DNA of 39,369 nt from the IMG/VR virus record IMGVR_UViG_3300030098_006408, positions 1 to 39,369 of that record. One strand, given 5' to 3'. This document shows, piece by piece, positions 13,504 through 21,438 of the stretch. Each line of letters begins with the position of its first letter. Positions within the stretch are counted from its first letter, which is position 1. Both the position numbers and the translations under genes were made by a program. Source of the stretch: a virus. The notes beneath the pieces are model-generated. The model did no database searches, was not told the DNA's origin, and worked only from the letters and a program-made list of their open reading frames with translations.

Positions 13504-13556
13504 CCCCTAGGGATAACTAAGGGGCTCTAGTGTAACCTAGTGGTATAGGAGGTGGA

Positions 13557-13587
13557 TATTATTAGTAATACTAAAGTGTTAATAATA
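13557..13587. repeat. AT-rich hairpin near the end of the large terminase gene
   Basis: TATTATTA (13557-13564) and TAATAATA (13580-13587) are perfect complements around a 15-base loop. It contains no GC pairs, so it is not a convincing terminator. Confidence 0.45.
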
Positions 13588-13639
13588 GTATATACCTAGT
13601 ATCCTTGTCTAAATTTGAGCTTCTGTGTGTCTCCCCTTT

Positions 13640-15328
13640 TTAGTTAAGGATGTGGCTCTGGGGCTTTCCCGTGACCAAACTGACCCCCTCAATAAAATCC
13701 TCAAGCATCTGATCCACCTCTTCCTCTCTTCGTAAACTTTGGGCCTCTTCCTGCTCCACGTTCATTCGGTCCACCCAGTACCTTATAGCCATAGCGAGAC
13801 AATCAAGCCTATCGTCATGTCTAAGAGCCCCTCGGTCTTTGGTGATCCTTGTCATCTGATAAAATAACTGGTAGGCCAGAGCAGCCTCAGGGGGAAGGTG
13901 TTGGGTACTTTGAAAATCATTCACCACAACCTGGGTGTCCACTATGAGCCTATGTTGGTTCATCACGGGCTCTAGGCAATCTATGATCCTTTTTTCCTTT
14001 TGGGTTTGGTGTCTCACCTCTTCTATCCCTACGGGGTAGATTTTCTTAAGGTGAGGCTCAAGAAGAGCCTGGAACATCCCGTCCCCAAAGTTGCTCTCAA
14101 TAAGCACTAGGTTAACCTTATGGTTCTTTGCTTGTTTACAAAGTAGACCCATCACCTCATCACTATAACCCCCTTGGATTCCTCCTTGGGCCACCAAGAA
14201 CAAATTACCCCCAAGCATCTTAACGACACACCAAGAGGTCTCATCCCTACCTCGGCCCGAGGGGTCCACGGCAAGCACTGAGCCTTCATAGGGTATCCAT
14301 TTACCCCCTATGTCAAGGGGACGATACCACTTGTCTCCATGAAGACCCACCATAGGGATCTCATCATTTTGAAGATAGGGAGCCCTTTGAAACACTAGGG
14401 TCTCAGGTGCTGTATCGGTGTTGAGGTCCATGACCATAAGGTCAGAAATCTTGAGAGGATATCGATCCATGTCAGACAAACTGGTGTCCAACATAAACTG
14501 TAGAGCAAACCCAGACTTCCCATAGGAAAGCTCTCGCTCAATGAGGTCCTCTTCAGAAAACCTAAGGGGGTCCGTAGGCTCCCCAGGATTCATTCCAGCC
14601 TTATCAACCATTTCGTTGATAAAGGGGGAGATTCTTCCAAGGTACTTATCCCTTTGGGCCTCAAGTGGAAACCTTGCGGGCCAGATTCTCATTTCGTACC
14701 CCCTGGAGGGTAGGACATCATAAATCGTTTGCTCACACTGGGGAGTCCCCAAAAAGATCACTTGGCCTCCTGGTGACAGCACGGCATCAAATTCCTTGAT
14801 CGACTCCCCAAGCTTTTCCCTCATCATCTGAGTTTGGCTGTTGGAGGGAATCTCTATGTCATCCGCAATGATCAAGTCTGCTCTAGACCCACTAAGCTGT
14901 CCAGTGATCCCTATACTCTTCACCGAGGGTGCGTGGGCTGCTTTGGTTGGTCCCACATCAAAACTAATCTTGGAATCCCTTTGTCCCTCCCGAGGAATCA
15001 GTTCCTCAAGGATGGGCATTTCCTTAATAAGCCTTTGGGTAAAAGTGGAGAAGTCATCAGCCCTCACTTTAGAGGCTGAGACAACCAAACACTTGATGTC
15101 AGGGTTCAATAACAGACGATAACAAACATAGGCCGAGGTGATGTAGGATTTCCCTACTCCCCGAAAAGCCTCCACAATGGCCCTCCTTGGACTTTTTTGG
15201 GGGTCACCTATGTAATCGGCTATGTCGAGTTGAATTGGTGTAGGAGGGGGCAATCTGAGGTGTTTCCAGACCTCTTTAAGAAATACTTGAAATGTTAACC
15301 TGTTAGAAAGGTAGGTTCCTCGGTCCAT
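13640..15328 (-). CDS. terL: Terminase large subunit (T7 gp19 family)
   Basis: Packaging motor of 562 residues (T7 gp19 is 586) that hydrolyses ATP and cuts concatemers. ATPase motifs: Walker A FRGVGKS (about 54-60) and Walker B LIIADDIE (about 153). Nuclease motifs: AVDPSGRGRDE (about 354), NLVLIESNFGDG and HDDRLDCLAMA (about 506), carrying the acidic metal ligands. It overlaps the DUF6378-like gene by 34 bases and is the last gene of the structural operon; the downstream region carries the TGATCC array. Confidence 0.97.
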   Translation of the reverse strand: MDRGTYLSNRLTFQVFLKEVWKHLRLPPPTPIQLDIADYIGDPQKSPRRAIVEAFRGVGKSYITSAYVCYRLLLNPDIKCLVVSASKVRADDFSTFTQRLIKEMPILEELIPREGQRDSKISFDVGPTKAAHAPSVKSIGITGQLSGSRADLIIADDIEIPSNSQTQMMREKLGESIKEFDAVLSPGGQVIFLGTPQCEQTIYDVLPSRGYEMRIWPARFPLEAQRDKYLGRISPFINEMVDKAGMNPGEPTDPLRFSEEDLIERELSYGKSGFALQFMLDTSLSDMDRYPLKISDLMVMDLNTDTAPETLVFQRAPYLQNDEIPMVGLHGDKWYRPLDIGGKWIPYEGSVLAVDPSGRGRDETSWCVVKMLGGNLFLVAQGGIQGGYSDEVMGLLCKQAKNHKVNLVLIESNFGDGMFQALLEPHLKKIYPVGIEEVRHQTQKEKRIIDCLEPVMNQHRLIVDTQVVVNDFQSTQHLPPEAALAYQLFYQMTRITKDRGALRHDDRLDCLAMAIRYWVDRMNVEQEEAQSLRREEEVDQMLEDFIEGVSLVTGKPQSHILN

Positions 15329-15642
15329 TCTTGGCCTTTATCAGCACTTCGTTGATCCCTCTCTTTTTCGATCATGTCTATACAAGCTGCATATCCCATC
15401 ATGTCCACAAGGTTATCCCTGGTGCTACGGTGAATTTGACGGGCTATCTTTAGCCCTATCATCATAAGAGCAACCTTTTCTGGTTCTAATGGTTTGTCTA
15501 ACTCAAGGATCGTGGCCCAAATTTCCCCTATTCTCTTACAATTATCGAGAGGGTGGTCATAGGCCCACTGTCTGTCTCCGTTAACTAACCTTTGAGCTTC
15601 TTCAAATATTGATTCCGTATTTTCTTCCTCAGTGTTCTCCAT
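15295..15642 (-). CDS. DUF6378-like phage protein
   Basis: Protein of 115 residues from the ATG at 15642; upstream in-frame ATGs at 15705 and 15801 would run back over the small terminase gene. The core (NGDRQWAYDHPLDNCKR, then PEKVALMMIGLKIARQ and DNLVDMMGYAACIDMIE) matches the helical family I know as DUF6378, frequent in phages and sometimes compared with MazG-like folds. Function unknown. It sits between small and large terminase and overlaps the latter. Confidence 0.78.
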   Translation of the reverse strand: MENTEEENTESIFEEAQRLVNGDRQWAYDHPLDNCKRIGEIWATILELDKPLEPEKVALMMIGLKIARQIHRSTRDNLVDMMGYAACIDMIEKERDQRSADKGQEWTEEPTFLTG

Positions 15643-15670
15643 GTATCTCAACTTAGGCCATCGGTTATCG

Positions 15671-15922
15671 TTAATTATTGGTGTACTTTGATGGGTGGGG
15701 GACATCTTTGGAGGGGAATTCTTGGACTTGTTCAGGGTCTGGTAATGTTTCCAATAACCTTCTGAGTGGGCTGTCATCCACTGGTAAGCTTTCGATACCA
15801 TTGTCCTTTAGAAATTGTCTGGCAACATTAAGATCCGAAGGGGCTGCTTCCCCTGATTTAATTCTATTAGCCAATTCATCGGCTAGAAGACCGTGTAGGT
15901 CCCTAAGATTAGTACCTGTCAT
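15671..15922 (-). CDS. terS: Terminase small subunit (T7 gp18-like)
   Basis: Protein of 83 residues (T7 gp18 is 89). The pattern LHGLLADELANRIKSGE, then PSDLNVARQFLKDNGI, is typical of small terminases in marine T7-like phages. I chose the ATG at 15922, seven bases after GGAG; a longer start at 15964 overlaps the preceding gene. It would recognise packaging DNA, possibly the repeats below 13.1 kb. Confidence 0.85.
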   Translation of the reverse strand: MTGTNLRDLHGLLADELANRIKSGEAAPSDLNVARQFLKDNGIESLPVDDSPLRRLLETLPDPEQVQEFPSKDVPHPSKYTNN

Positions 15923-16094
15923 AAATACACTCCGAGCATTCTTCGTCAGACAAAACATTGTCATGTTTCATAATTTCTTCCCAAGGTGTTTCAGGGTGAC
16001 CGTAAAATTCGTTTATGGTTGTACCACATGAAATACATTTGCCATGAGATTCATCCATTTGTTTTTCTAAATAATACCTTTTCATCAACCCCAT
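15909..16094 (-). CDS. Small zinc-knuckle protein
   Basis: Protein of 61 residues with CISC near residue 20 and CSEC near the C-terminus, likely one zinc site. It starts just after the endolysin stop and overlaps the small terminase start by 14 bases. Function unknown. Confidence 0.65.
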   Translation of the reverse strand: MGLMKRYYLEKQMDESHGKCISCGTTINEFYGHPETPWEEIMKHDNVLSDEECSECIYDRY

Positions 16095-16511
16095 TTAATA
16101 ACTCCATATGTGTGGTCTAGGACCTTTGAACCCTTCCTTGGGGTCATGGTTGTCCAGGTGTATGAACCTTTTGTTTCTAGGTCCTCTCTGGGCAATCCCA
16201 ATGCCCGTCATTCCATGCCTTTTGGCAATCTCTACCAACCTAAGGGCTTCTGAGCCGTAGATGTGAATATCAGTGGCCCTACCACCTTGGGTCTCATGAG
16301 GAACATGGGGGCCGTTAGGTCCTGTTGTAGACACCCGTTGATTATGTGTACTACACCTGACACCACTGGTCACTGGCATTCTGGTCCCTAATTCGTCACG
16401 GATACCTTGAAGCATCCCCATGAAATCAGGGTCCATATCAGATAAATCACATTCACCACAACGGCACTTAACTTCATCTATTGTAAAATTCTTTGTAACG
16501 TATTTAGCCAC
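16095..16511 (-). CDS. Endolysin, M15-family D-Ala-D-Ala carboxypeptidase-like
   Basis: Peptidoglycan peptidase of 138 residues. I take a GTG start at 16511 because AGGA lies six bases upstream and it begins right after the preceding gene; the longer ATG frame (16658) would overlap that gene. Motifs: a Cys-rich N-terminus (VKCRCGEC), SGVRC, the zinc-binding H-x(n)-GGRATDIHI pair and FIHLD near the C-terminus, as in the peptidase M15_3 group. It is the only lysis enzyme visible; no T7 gp3.5 amidase is present. Confidence 0.85.
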   Translation of the reverse strand: MAKYVTKNFTIDEVKCRCGECDLSDMDPDFMGMLQGIRDELGTRMPVTSGVRCSTHNQRVSTTGPNGPHVPHETQGGRATDIHIYGSEALRLVEIAKRHGMTGIGIAQRGPRNKRFIHLDNHDPKEGFKGPRPHIWSY

Positions 16512-16551
16512 TATTATTCCTACTATAGGTTGGATTAAAAATTCTCTACGG

Positions 16552-16734
16552 CTATATTTTTCCTTGCTCTTCCAAACGCTGCCTAACCGTAGAAACCAGT
16601 TTATCGTCCAACTCATTTGTCGAGCGTTTAGCAAGCCAATCAAGTACTTCAATTGCAACCTTCATTATTACTCGTTCACTAAGCAAACTGATAATCAGTG
16701 TCTTAGCAGCCCCAGCCAACATTGGTACAATCAT
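16552..16734 (-). CDS. Small lysis-cassette protein, possibly holin-associated
   Basis: Protein of 60 residues with a hydrophobic N-terminal half (MLAGAAKTLIISLL, VIMKVAIEVL) and the end STNELDDKLVSTVRQRL. Short proteins with the LDDKLV pattern often lie beside lysins in marine phages. It overlaps the BhlA-like gene by four bases and precedes the endolysin. Membrane association is likely; the exact role is not known. Confidence 0.6.
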   Translation of the reverse strand: MIVPMLAGAAKTLIISLLSERVIMKVAIEVLDWLAKRSTNELDDKLVSTVRQRLEEQGKI

Positions 16735-17180
16735 CGTATTGAGCCCTTTCTTTGTCCTATTGTTGCTATAAGTGCATCCATCGATTTAGTATTTGCCTCA
16801 AGGGATGCAGTGTGGTTAGAAATAACTTCGTGATTCTTTTCTAGTATTTCAAATACCCTATTATCTGATTCAGAGTCTTTTTTATTCCACTCATCTTGGA
16901 TTTCTTTCATCCTGTCTGATTGGTATTTTATAAACCAAAATGCAGCCATACAAATAACAAACACTGGCCCTAAATTCTGTACTAAATCAATAATTTCATT
17001 TCCTGACATTTTGGTCTTTTCCTGGGGTGCTGGTGGATGATGATCTAACTTATGAAATCTTTCTTCATAATGTGGTGGGTAATTTTGGTACGGGTGTTTC
17101 TCTGCCAATACGATTGGGGTCACATAACTTAGAAAAATTAGTGAAAGCCAAAGATAAATTGTCAGTTTTTTCATAGTCAT
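16731..17180 (-). CDS. BhlA/UviB-like holin with an extra N-terminal signal segment
   Basis: Protein of 149 residues. Residues 3-26 look like a signal peptide (MKKLTIYLW ... VLA). A Pro/His-rich stretch follows, then a transmembrane helix (GPVFVICMAAFWFIKY, about 71-86) and a charged coiled-coil tail, the arrangement of BhlA-type holins. An internal ATG at 17009 (MSGNEIIDL) is preceded by AGGA and would give the usual short holin; the upstream start has a weaker site. The long form overlaps the lipoprotein gene by 116 bases. Confidence 0.65.
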   Translation of the reverse strand: MTMKKLTIYLWLSLIFLSYVTPIVLAEKHPYQNYPPHYEERFHKLDHHPPAPQEKTKMSGNEIIDLVQNLGPVFVICMAAFWFIKYQSDRMKEIQDEWNKKDSESDNRVFEILEKNHEVISNHTASLEANTKSMDALIATIGQRKGSIR

Positions 17181-17397
17181 TCACTGAGTATTTTTCTCTA
17201 CTTTTATCAATAAGACAGTCACAAAAACTAATGTGGTGTCTTTTAAATGGGTAGGGGTTACTTTTGAGAGAAGTTAAGTAGCAGACAGCCCACATATCTC
17301 TAATTTTAGAGGTTGGGTGGTCCCCACTAAATAAAGCTTCTTTTTTTGTTTGGGTACAGCTAGAGATTAAAATAAGAGGAATTACTAACCATTTCAT
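17065..17397 (-). CDS. Predicted lipoprotein in the lysis region
   Basis: Protein of 110 residues with a lipoprotein signal peptide: hydrophobic MKWLVIPLILISSC with the lipobox Cys at 14. The mature part carries four further Cys (VCYL, FCDC, LCD) and is otherwise polar. It could be an outer-membrane spanin component, since it sits beside the holin, but it has no partner with an inner-membrane spanin shape, so that is uncertain. Confidence 0.6.
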   Translation of the reverse strand: MKWLVIPLILISSCTQTKKEALFSGDHPTSKIRDMWAVCYLTSLKSNPYPFKRHHISFCDCLIDKSREKYSVNDYEKTDNLSLAFTNFSKLCDPNRIGRETPVPKLPTTL

Positions 17398-17400
17398 CCA

Positions 17401-17694
17401 TTACTCAGGTTTAGGATATTTTACTTTAACTGCTGTACGCTTTACTTGTAACGCATCCAAATCATTGTCTAGGATTGCATGAATGCACTCTTGGATACTT
17501 GGGTATTCTTGAAGTCTGTCACGTTGGTATTTTTTAGAATTGTAATCTTTTAAAAGTTTTTGTTCTTCTTCTTCAATCTTAGTCCAATTTAATTCAATTA
17601 AATTCCAATCTTCATCTCTAGCTTCTTTATCAGAATTTATAGTGGTGGCTTCTGGATGTACTTTTTTTATAGCTTTGGATCTAAACATACTCAT
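17401..17694 (-). CDS. Putative tail fibre assembly protein
   Basis: Protein of 97 residues; the C-terminus (EYPSIQECIHAILDNDLDALQVKR ending VKVKYPKPE) fits the pattern YPsi-x-hDal ... VKxkYPKP seen in small proteins next to marine phage tail fibres. The start overlaps the upstream tail gene by ATGA, with GGAGG close by. The role in fibre assembly is inferred from position. Confidence 0.6.
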   Translation of the reverse strand: MSMFRSKAIKKVHPEATTINSDKEARDEDWNLIELNWTKIEEEEQKLLKDYNSKKYQRDRLQEYPSIQECIHAILDNDLDALQVKRTAVKVKYPKPE

Positions 17695-18341
17695 CCTGCC
17701 ACCTCCATTACTATTAAGTTTGAATACAATAGATAACCATTTGTAGCCGAACCTGTAAGATTATCTGGCCTGTTAATCCATGTGCTATAACTTGCTCCTT
17801 CCGACATAAATTGAGGCTTATAAGTTATCTCCGAAGTAGTGGATGGTGAATCTAAATAAGTCATTGACATAGAACGCATATCTAACGCCTGAGAGCCGTA
17901 ATTTCCAAAAGTTGCAGTTGTATTACTGCCACTGGCATTTCCTTTGGCAATATCTATTCCATCTCTTTTTAATTTAATTTTTGCACCTGCATTACCCGCT
18001 TCTGACCCGACATTAAGATTTGCCATAAATAGTATTTTACTAGAAGTAGCACTTGGAGTTATTTTAACACAAAAAACACTTCCTGAACCCGCTTGATCCG
18101 TGCCGGGAATGTCACCAAAAGTAGCACTTTCTATTGATGCAGTATCAGATTTTGCTGATTGAACTATTTGCAAAATATGACCAGCAGGGAAAGTCCCATT
18201 AAACGTGCCAGATGTAACAGTACCCAACCTAGTAATATTATCTTGAACTGTGTTACCTAAAGTACCAGTAGTTATATCACTAGCATCAAACCCTGACCCA
18301 GCTTGTGCGCCAAGGTTTGCCATATCTCTAGCCCTACTCAT
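17691..18341 (-). CDS. Accessory tail / receptor-binding protein
   Basis: Protein of 216 residues. The N-terminus (MSRARDMANLGAQAG, then DASDITTGTLGN and TSGTFNGTFPAG) is a repeat style widespread in marine phage tail proteins. The C-terminal part (KILFMANLNVG ... IKLKRDG ... TYLDSP) looks like a beta-sandwich of the jelly-roll kind. It is likely part of the host-contact apparatus, with the fibre two genes upstream. No enzymatic motif seen. Confidence 0.7.
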   Translation of the reverse strand: MSRARDMANLGAQAGSGFDASDITTGTLGNTVQDNITRLGTVTSGTFNGTFPAGHILQIVQSAKSDTASIESATFGDIPGTDQAGSGSVFCVKITPSATSSKILFMANLNVGSEAGNAGAKIKLKRDGIDIAKGNASGSNTTATFGNYGSQALDMRSMSMTYLDSPSTTSEITYKPQFMSEGASYSTWINRPDNLTGSATNGYLLYSNLIVMEVAG

Positions 18342-18549
18342 TTTGCTCCGTTGATTCTATTGTTAATTCGCCTGCATCTACTTGTCGCATAATTTCTGCG
18401 TAGTGTGTGTTTGCTGGGTCTAGTGGTACAAACCATAATCTTTCATCATCAGTAAACTTTACTCTAATGCCTTGTTTTTCTTTTACACCAACTGCTTCTA
18501 TGCTACTTTCTACATATTTTGCAGAAGTAATTTTTCTATAATTCAGCAT
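18334..18549 (-). CDS. Small tail-region protein
   Basis: Protein of 71 residues containing FTDDERLWFVPLDPANTHYAEIMRQVDAG, a pattern often found in small genes after tail fibres in marine phages. It overlaps the fibre stop by 14 bases and the next gene by 8. Function unknown, perhaps fibre assembly. Confidence 0.65.
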   Translation of the reverse strand: MLNYRKITSAKYVESSIEAVGVKEKQGIRVKFTDDERLWFVPLDPANTHYAEIMRQVDAGELTIESTEQNE

Positions 18550-21433
18550 CGAATTCTCCTGCTGTTAAATAATATGATTGTGTTTCTGTAGAAGCTTTGG
18601 CTAAGTAAGCTTTCCAATGATCTGGACTCGGCCCATATTCATAAGTTGTAACGGGACCATTTACAGTTATAGTTTCGGCAGGTGTTGCTCTCATTCTTAC
18701 TTTTAAATCAACTATACACATTCTATAACCGGAACTATATTGTAAAAAATAGTTATAAAATGGACCTGAACTTCCACTTAATTTGTAATAATACCTTAAA
18801 CACTTTAGTAACTCATCTCCATAACTTCTATGCTCAAACGGAGTTGCTACACTGCCAAGTTCTAGTTGGAGGCCTGTGATTTGCCATGTAGCATTTAACG
18901 TGTTTTGGAATTGTGCAGTTTGACCATAGTTTGCTTTATTATTGGCATAATTTGACCAACTAGATGACGAATCTACGCTAGTCCAATCAGTTCCTGCACC
19001 TAGACAAAAACTTAGATTAAATCGTTCTGCATTATCATCAGTTAATGCAGTAGCTGTGTCACCAGGAATTGTCACGGTTTTATATTCCCAACTATTAACA
19101 TCACTTGACTCAATAACATAAGTTTTTGTTATAATCCTTTCAGTACCTCCAGTAACGTTTTTAAAAGCAATATTATAAGTTCCAGCTAATGAAGTTTTTA
19201 CATAAAAAGACAGAGTTAAATTTTTTGCATTTGAAGTTCCATACGCCAATTGTTGAAGATCTTGTCCTTCAATTTTATACTCTAAACCTCGGTAATTATC
19301 ACCAGAACCAACTGTACCCTCTGCAGTTGTACAAGTAATCTTTAAGCTTTTTGCAAATCCATCAGGTCCATCAGAGACTTGTTCATGAGTAAATTGTGCA
19401 GTAGCTAAACTGTTTTCATAGGTACTCATGCGGTCAATGGTTTTATAACCTCCAGAAGTAATTCCAGTAACTTGGTCACTTCTTTGTGATACTTGCATCG
19501 CTCCATTAATCACTATATTTCTGTGGCTTAACGGAGTTGCAGGGACGAAATCAGAACTTAGTGTTACTGCACCAGTTGAACTAATGGTTATTGCATCTGC
19601 ATCACTAGCAGAACCAATAGTTCCACCATCTTTTACCTTTAAGTTTCCTGCTATTGTTACATTATCAGAAGTGTCTAAAGTAATTGTTGATCCACCATCA
19701 CTTGCTTTTATAACATTAGAAGAAAGTGTTAAATTCGGTACAGTAACATTCCCAGAGAAAGTTCCACCAGTAGAAGCAGGAACGGCATCACCGACTGTAA
19801 AAGTTTTGTAAACAACAATTTTGACAATATCACCAGATACAACAGCACTATTAAAAGTTACAGTGTTAGACGAAGCATTAAGTTGATAATCATCACTAGC
19901 ACCCTCAATTAACTGAACACCATTAAGATACACATGAACGCTTTCATTTGATCCAAAACTTACAGAAGCATTATTGTTTTCTGCGAATCCAGTGCCTGAG
20001 GCCCCAACAATTGCTGTCACTGTCCCAGCGATGTCGTAAACGTACTCTAGTATTGTAGCGTTTTGAGCAGCCGAGGCAGCAATCCATGAAGATCCATCGT
20101 AGACCCTCATCTCACCATCAGTAGTGTTAAAATAAAGATTACCAGAGACTAAAGCATCCCCGTCATTATTTAATGCAGGGCCATCCTTTGATCCGTTAAA
20201 AGCTCCGTAGACACCCTGGCCTCTAAAATCAAGATCAACACTAGATCCTGCAGCAGCCATGTTTTCAGATATAGTGACTTCATTTGATAAGCTACTTATC
20301 GAAATAACATTTGCATCCGTTGGAATTCCTGAGCCTGTTACTTCCTGACCTACAATGATATTAGATTTTGATGCTACAGTAATAACACTGGAATTCTTAG
20401 CCCAAGTACCCGTGGTGTCTGCATCAGTAGCAGTGGCATTATCTGCCATTTGCCCTAGATATTTATCATCAAATTTATCGAATATTTGTGCGGTGGCAGC
20501 AGCACTTGCAGCAGCAGCAGTTTCAGAAGCAGCAGCAGCAGTGGCACTACCAGAAGCATCTTGAGCGTGTTTCTTTGCAGAGTATTCACCCCCTGAGACT
20601 GCATTACCTACTGTCCCTTCACCCCCTATGGCCCACTCTTTTGCAGATCCATCTGAAGGTGTGTTAGAAGCATGGACCCCTACGGCCCAGTTTTTAGCTG
20701 AATAGTCTGAGGTGTTGGTCCCAGTGCCCGAGGAATTATTGGCAGCCCCTGAGAAAGTTTGTGCTGGCCCATCGGTCCTAGTGGCATAAGACTCAGCAGT
20801 GTCTCGGTAATCTTGGGCCTTGTTTCTGTATGTTTCTGCACTAGCTACAGTGGTGTCAGCGTAACTTTTAGGGACAGCATCATTAGCATTAGATGGAGTA
20901 GCGACTCCAAAAATCCTTTTATCAGCACCCTCAATTTGAATGTTGTACTGAGTAGAGTCATTACCATCAATTGAGATACTCTCATCGGCCCTATCAACAG
21001 CTTCAAGAGAAAGAAATCTAGCTTGGTTGTTAGCTTTGTTCAGGTCTGAATCCGCAAGGATGGACCCCGAAGAAAACGTAACTTCAGCAGTGTCTCTGTT
21101 AGTTTTTCTAAAGATCCTAAGAGGAATAGAGGAACTAAGAGTAGGGACACCATCGGTTACCGTAACCCCAGAAACTGTAAAGGTTACAGCAGCACTATTG
21201 GCATTAGTTTTTATAGTTATAGACCCACTTGAAACTGTGTATTCAGCCTCAGGTGTAGACCCAGATCCTGGGAGTCTTGTTGTAGTGTTATACTCGGTAA
21301 CCCCGTCATACAAATGAACACCACCTATGGTTACCTTAATATTCGTAGTGTCTTTTGCAACAGCATCAAAGGCAAAAGCAAACTCTCGTTGTCCAGAACT
21401 TCTGGTTGTGTATTCTTTGTAACTAAAAGCCAT
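18536..21433 (-). CDS. Tail fibre protein (T7 gp17 N-terminal domain)
   Basis: Fibre of 965 residues (T7 gp17 is 553). Residues 1-150 form the T7 fibre attachment domain (MAFSYKEYTTRSSGQREFAF ... RIFRKTN). The middle is Ala/Ser/Thr/Gly-rich, with an Ala-rich trimeric coiled-coil segment about 285-315. From about residue 637 (RNIVINGAMQVSQRS) to about 875 (YGDELLKCLRYYYKL) is a receptor-binding domain common in marine phage fibres, followed by about 85 residues. The C-terminal half is more AT-rich than the N-terminus, consistent with exchange of the host-binding part. Confidence 0.93.
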   Translation of the reverse strand: MAFSYKEYTTRSSGQREFAFAFDAVAKDTTNIKVTIGGVHLYDGVTEYNTTTRLPGSGSTPEAEYTVSSGSITIKTNANSAAVTFTVSGVTVTDGVPTLSSSIPLRIFRKTNRDTAEVTFSSGSILADSDLNKANNQARFLSLEAVDRADESISIDGNDSTQYNIQIEGADKRIFGVATPSNANDAVPKSYADTTVASAETYRNKAQDYRDTAESYATRTDGPAQTFSGAANNSSGTGTNTSDYSAKNWAVGVHASNTPSDGSAKEWAIGGEGTVGNAVSGGEYSAKKHAQDASGSATAAAASETAAAASAAATAQIFDKFDDKYLGQMADNATATDADTTGTWAKNSSVITVASKSNIIVGQEVTGSGIPTDANVISISSLSNEVTISENMAAAGSSVDLDFRGQGVYGAFNGSKDGPALNNDGDALVSGNLYFNTTDGEMRVYDGSSWIAASAAQNATILEYVYDIAGTVTAIVGASGTGFAENNNASVSFGSNESVHVYLNGVQLIEGASDDYQLNASSNTVTFNSAVVSGDIVKIVVYKTFTVGDAVPASTGGTFSGNVTVPNLTLSSNVIKASDGGSTITLDTSDNVTIAGNLKVKDGGTIGSASDADAITISSTGAVTLSSDFVPATPLSHRNIVINGAMQVSQRSDQVTGITSGGYKTIDRMSTYENSLATAQFTHEQVSDGPDGFAKSLKITCTTAEGTVGSGDNYRGLEYKIEGQDLQQLAYGTSNAKNLTLSFYVKTSLAGTYNIAFKNVTGGTERIITKTYVIESSDVNSWEYKTVTIPGDTATALTDDNAERFNLSFCLGAGTDWTSVDSSSSWSNYANNKANYGQTAQFQNTLNATWQITGLQLELGSVATPFEHRSYGDELLKCLRYYYKLSGSSGPFYNYFLQYSSGYRMCIVDLKVRMRATPAETITVNGPVTTYEYGPSPDHWKAYLAKASTETQSYYLTAGEFDAEL

Positions 21434-21438
21434 TTTCT

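Larger units (their letters stand above)
12711..13639. other. Gene-poor region downstream of large terminase (probable genome-end or origin region)
   Basis: These 929 bases hold, from right to left: AT-rich palindromes (13484-13587), a CACCA phased array (13371-13418), a possible tiny membrane-protein frame (13140-13256), a TGATCC phased array (12931-13086), an AT-rich hairpin (12877-12898) and the early promoter. T7-like genomes have their ends between the large terminase and the early genes, so terminal repeats or a packaging site are expected here. Apparent frames across the repeats look like translations of the repeats rather than genes. Confidence 0.7.

Noticed and set aside
13508-13517. 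TAGGGATAAC, matching the first ten bases of the I-SceI site
   Set aside because: Only 10 of 18 bases match and the rest diverges; likely chance.
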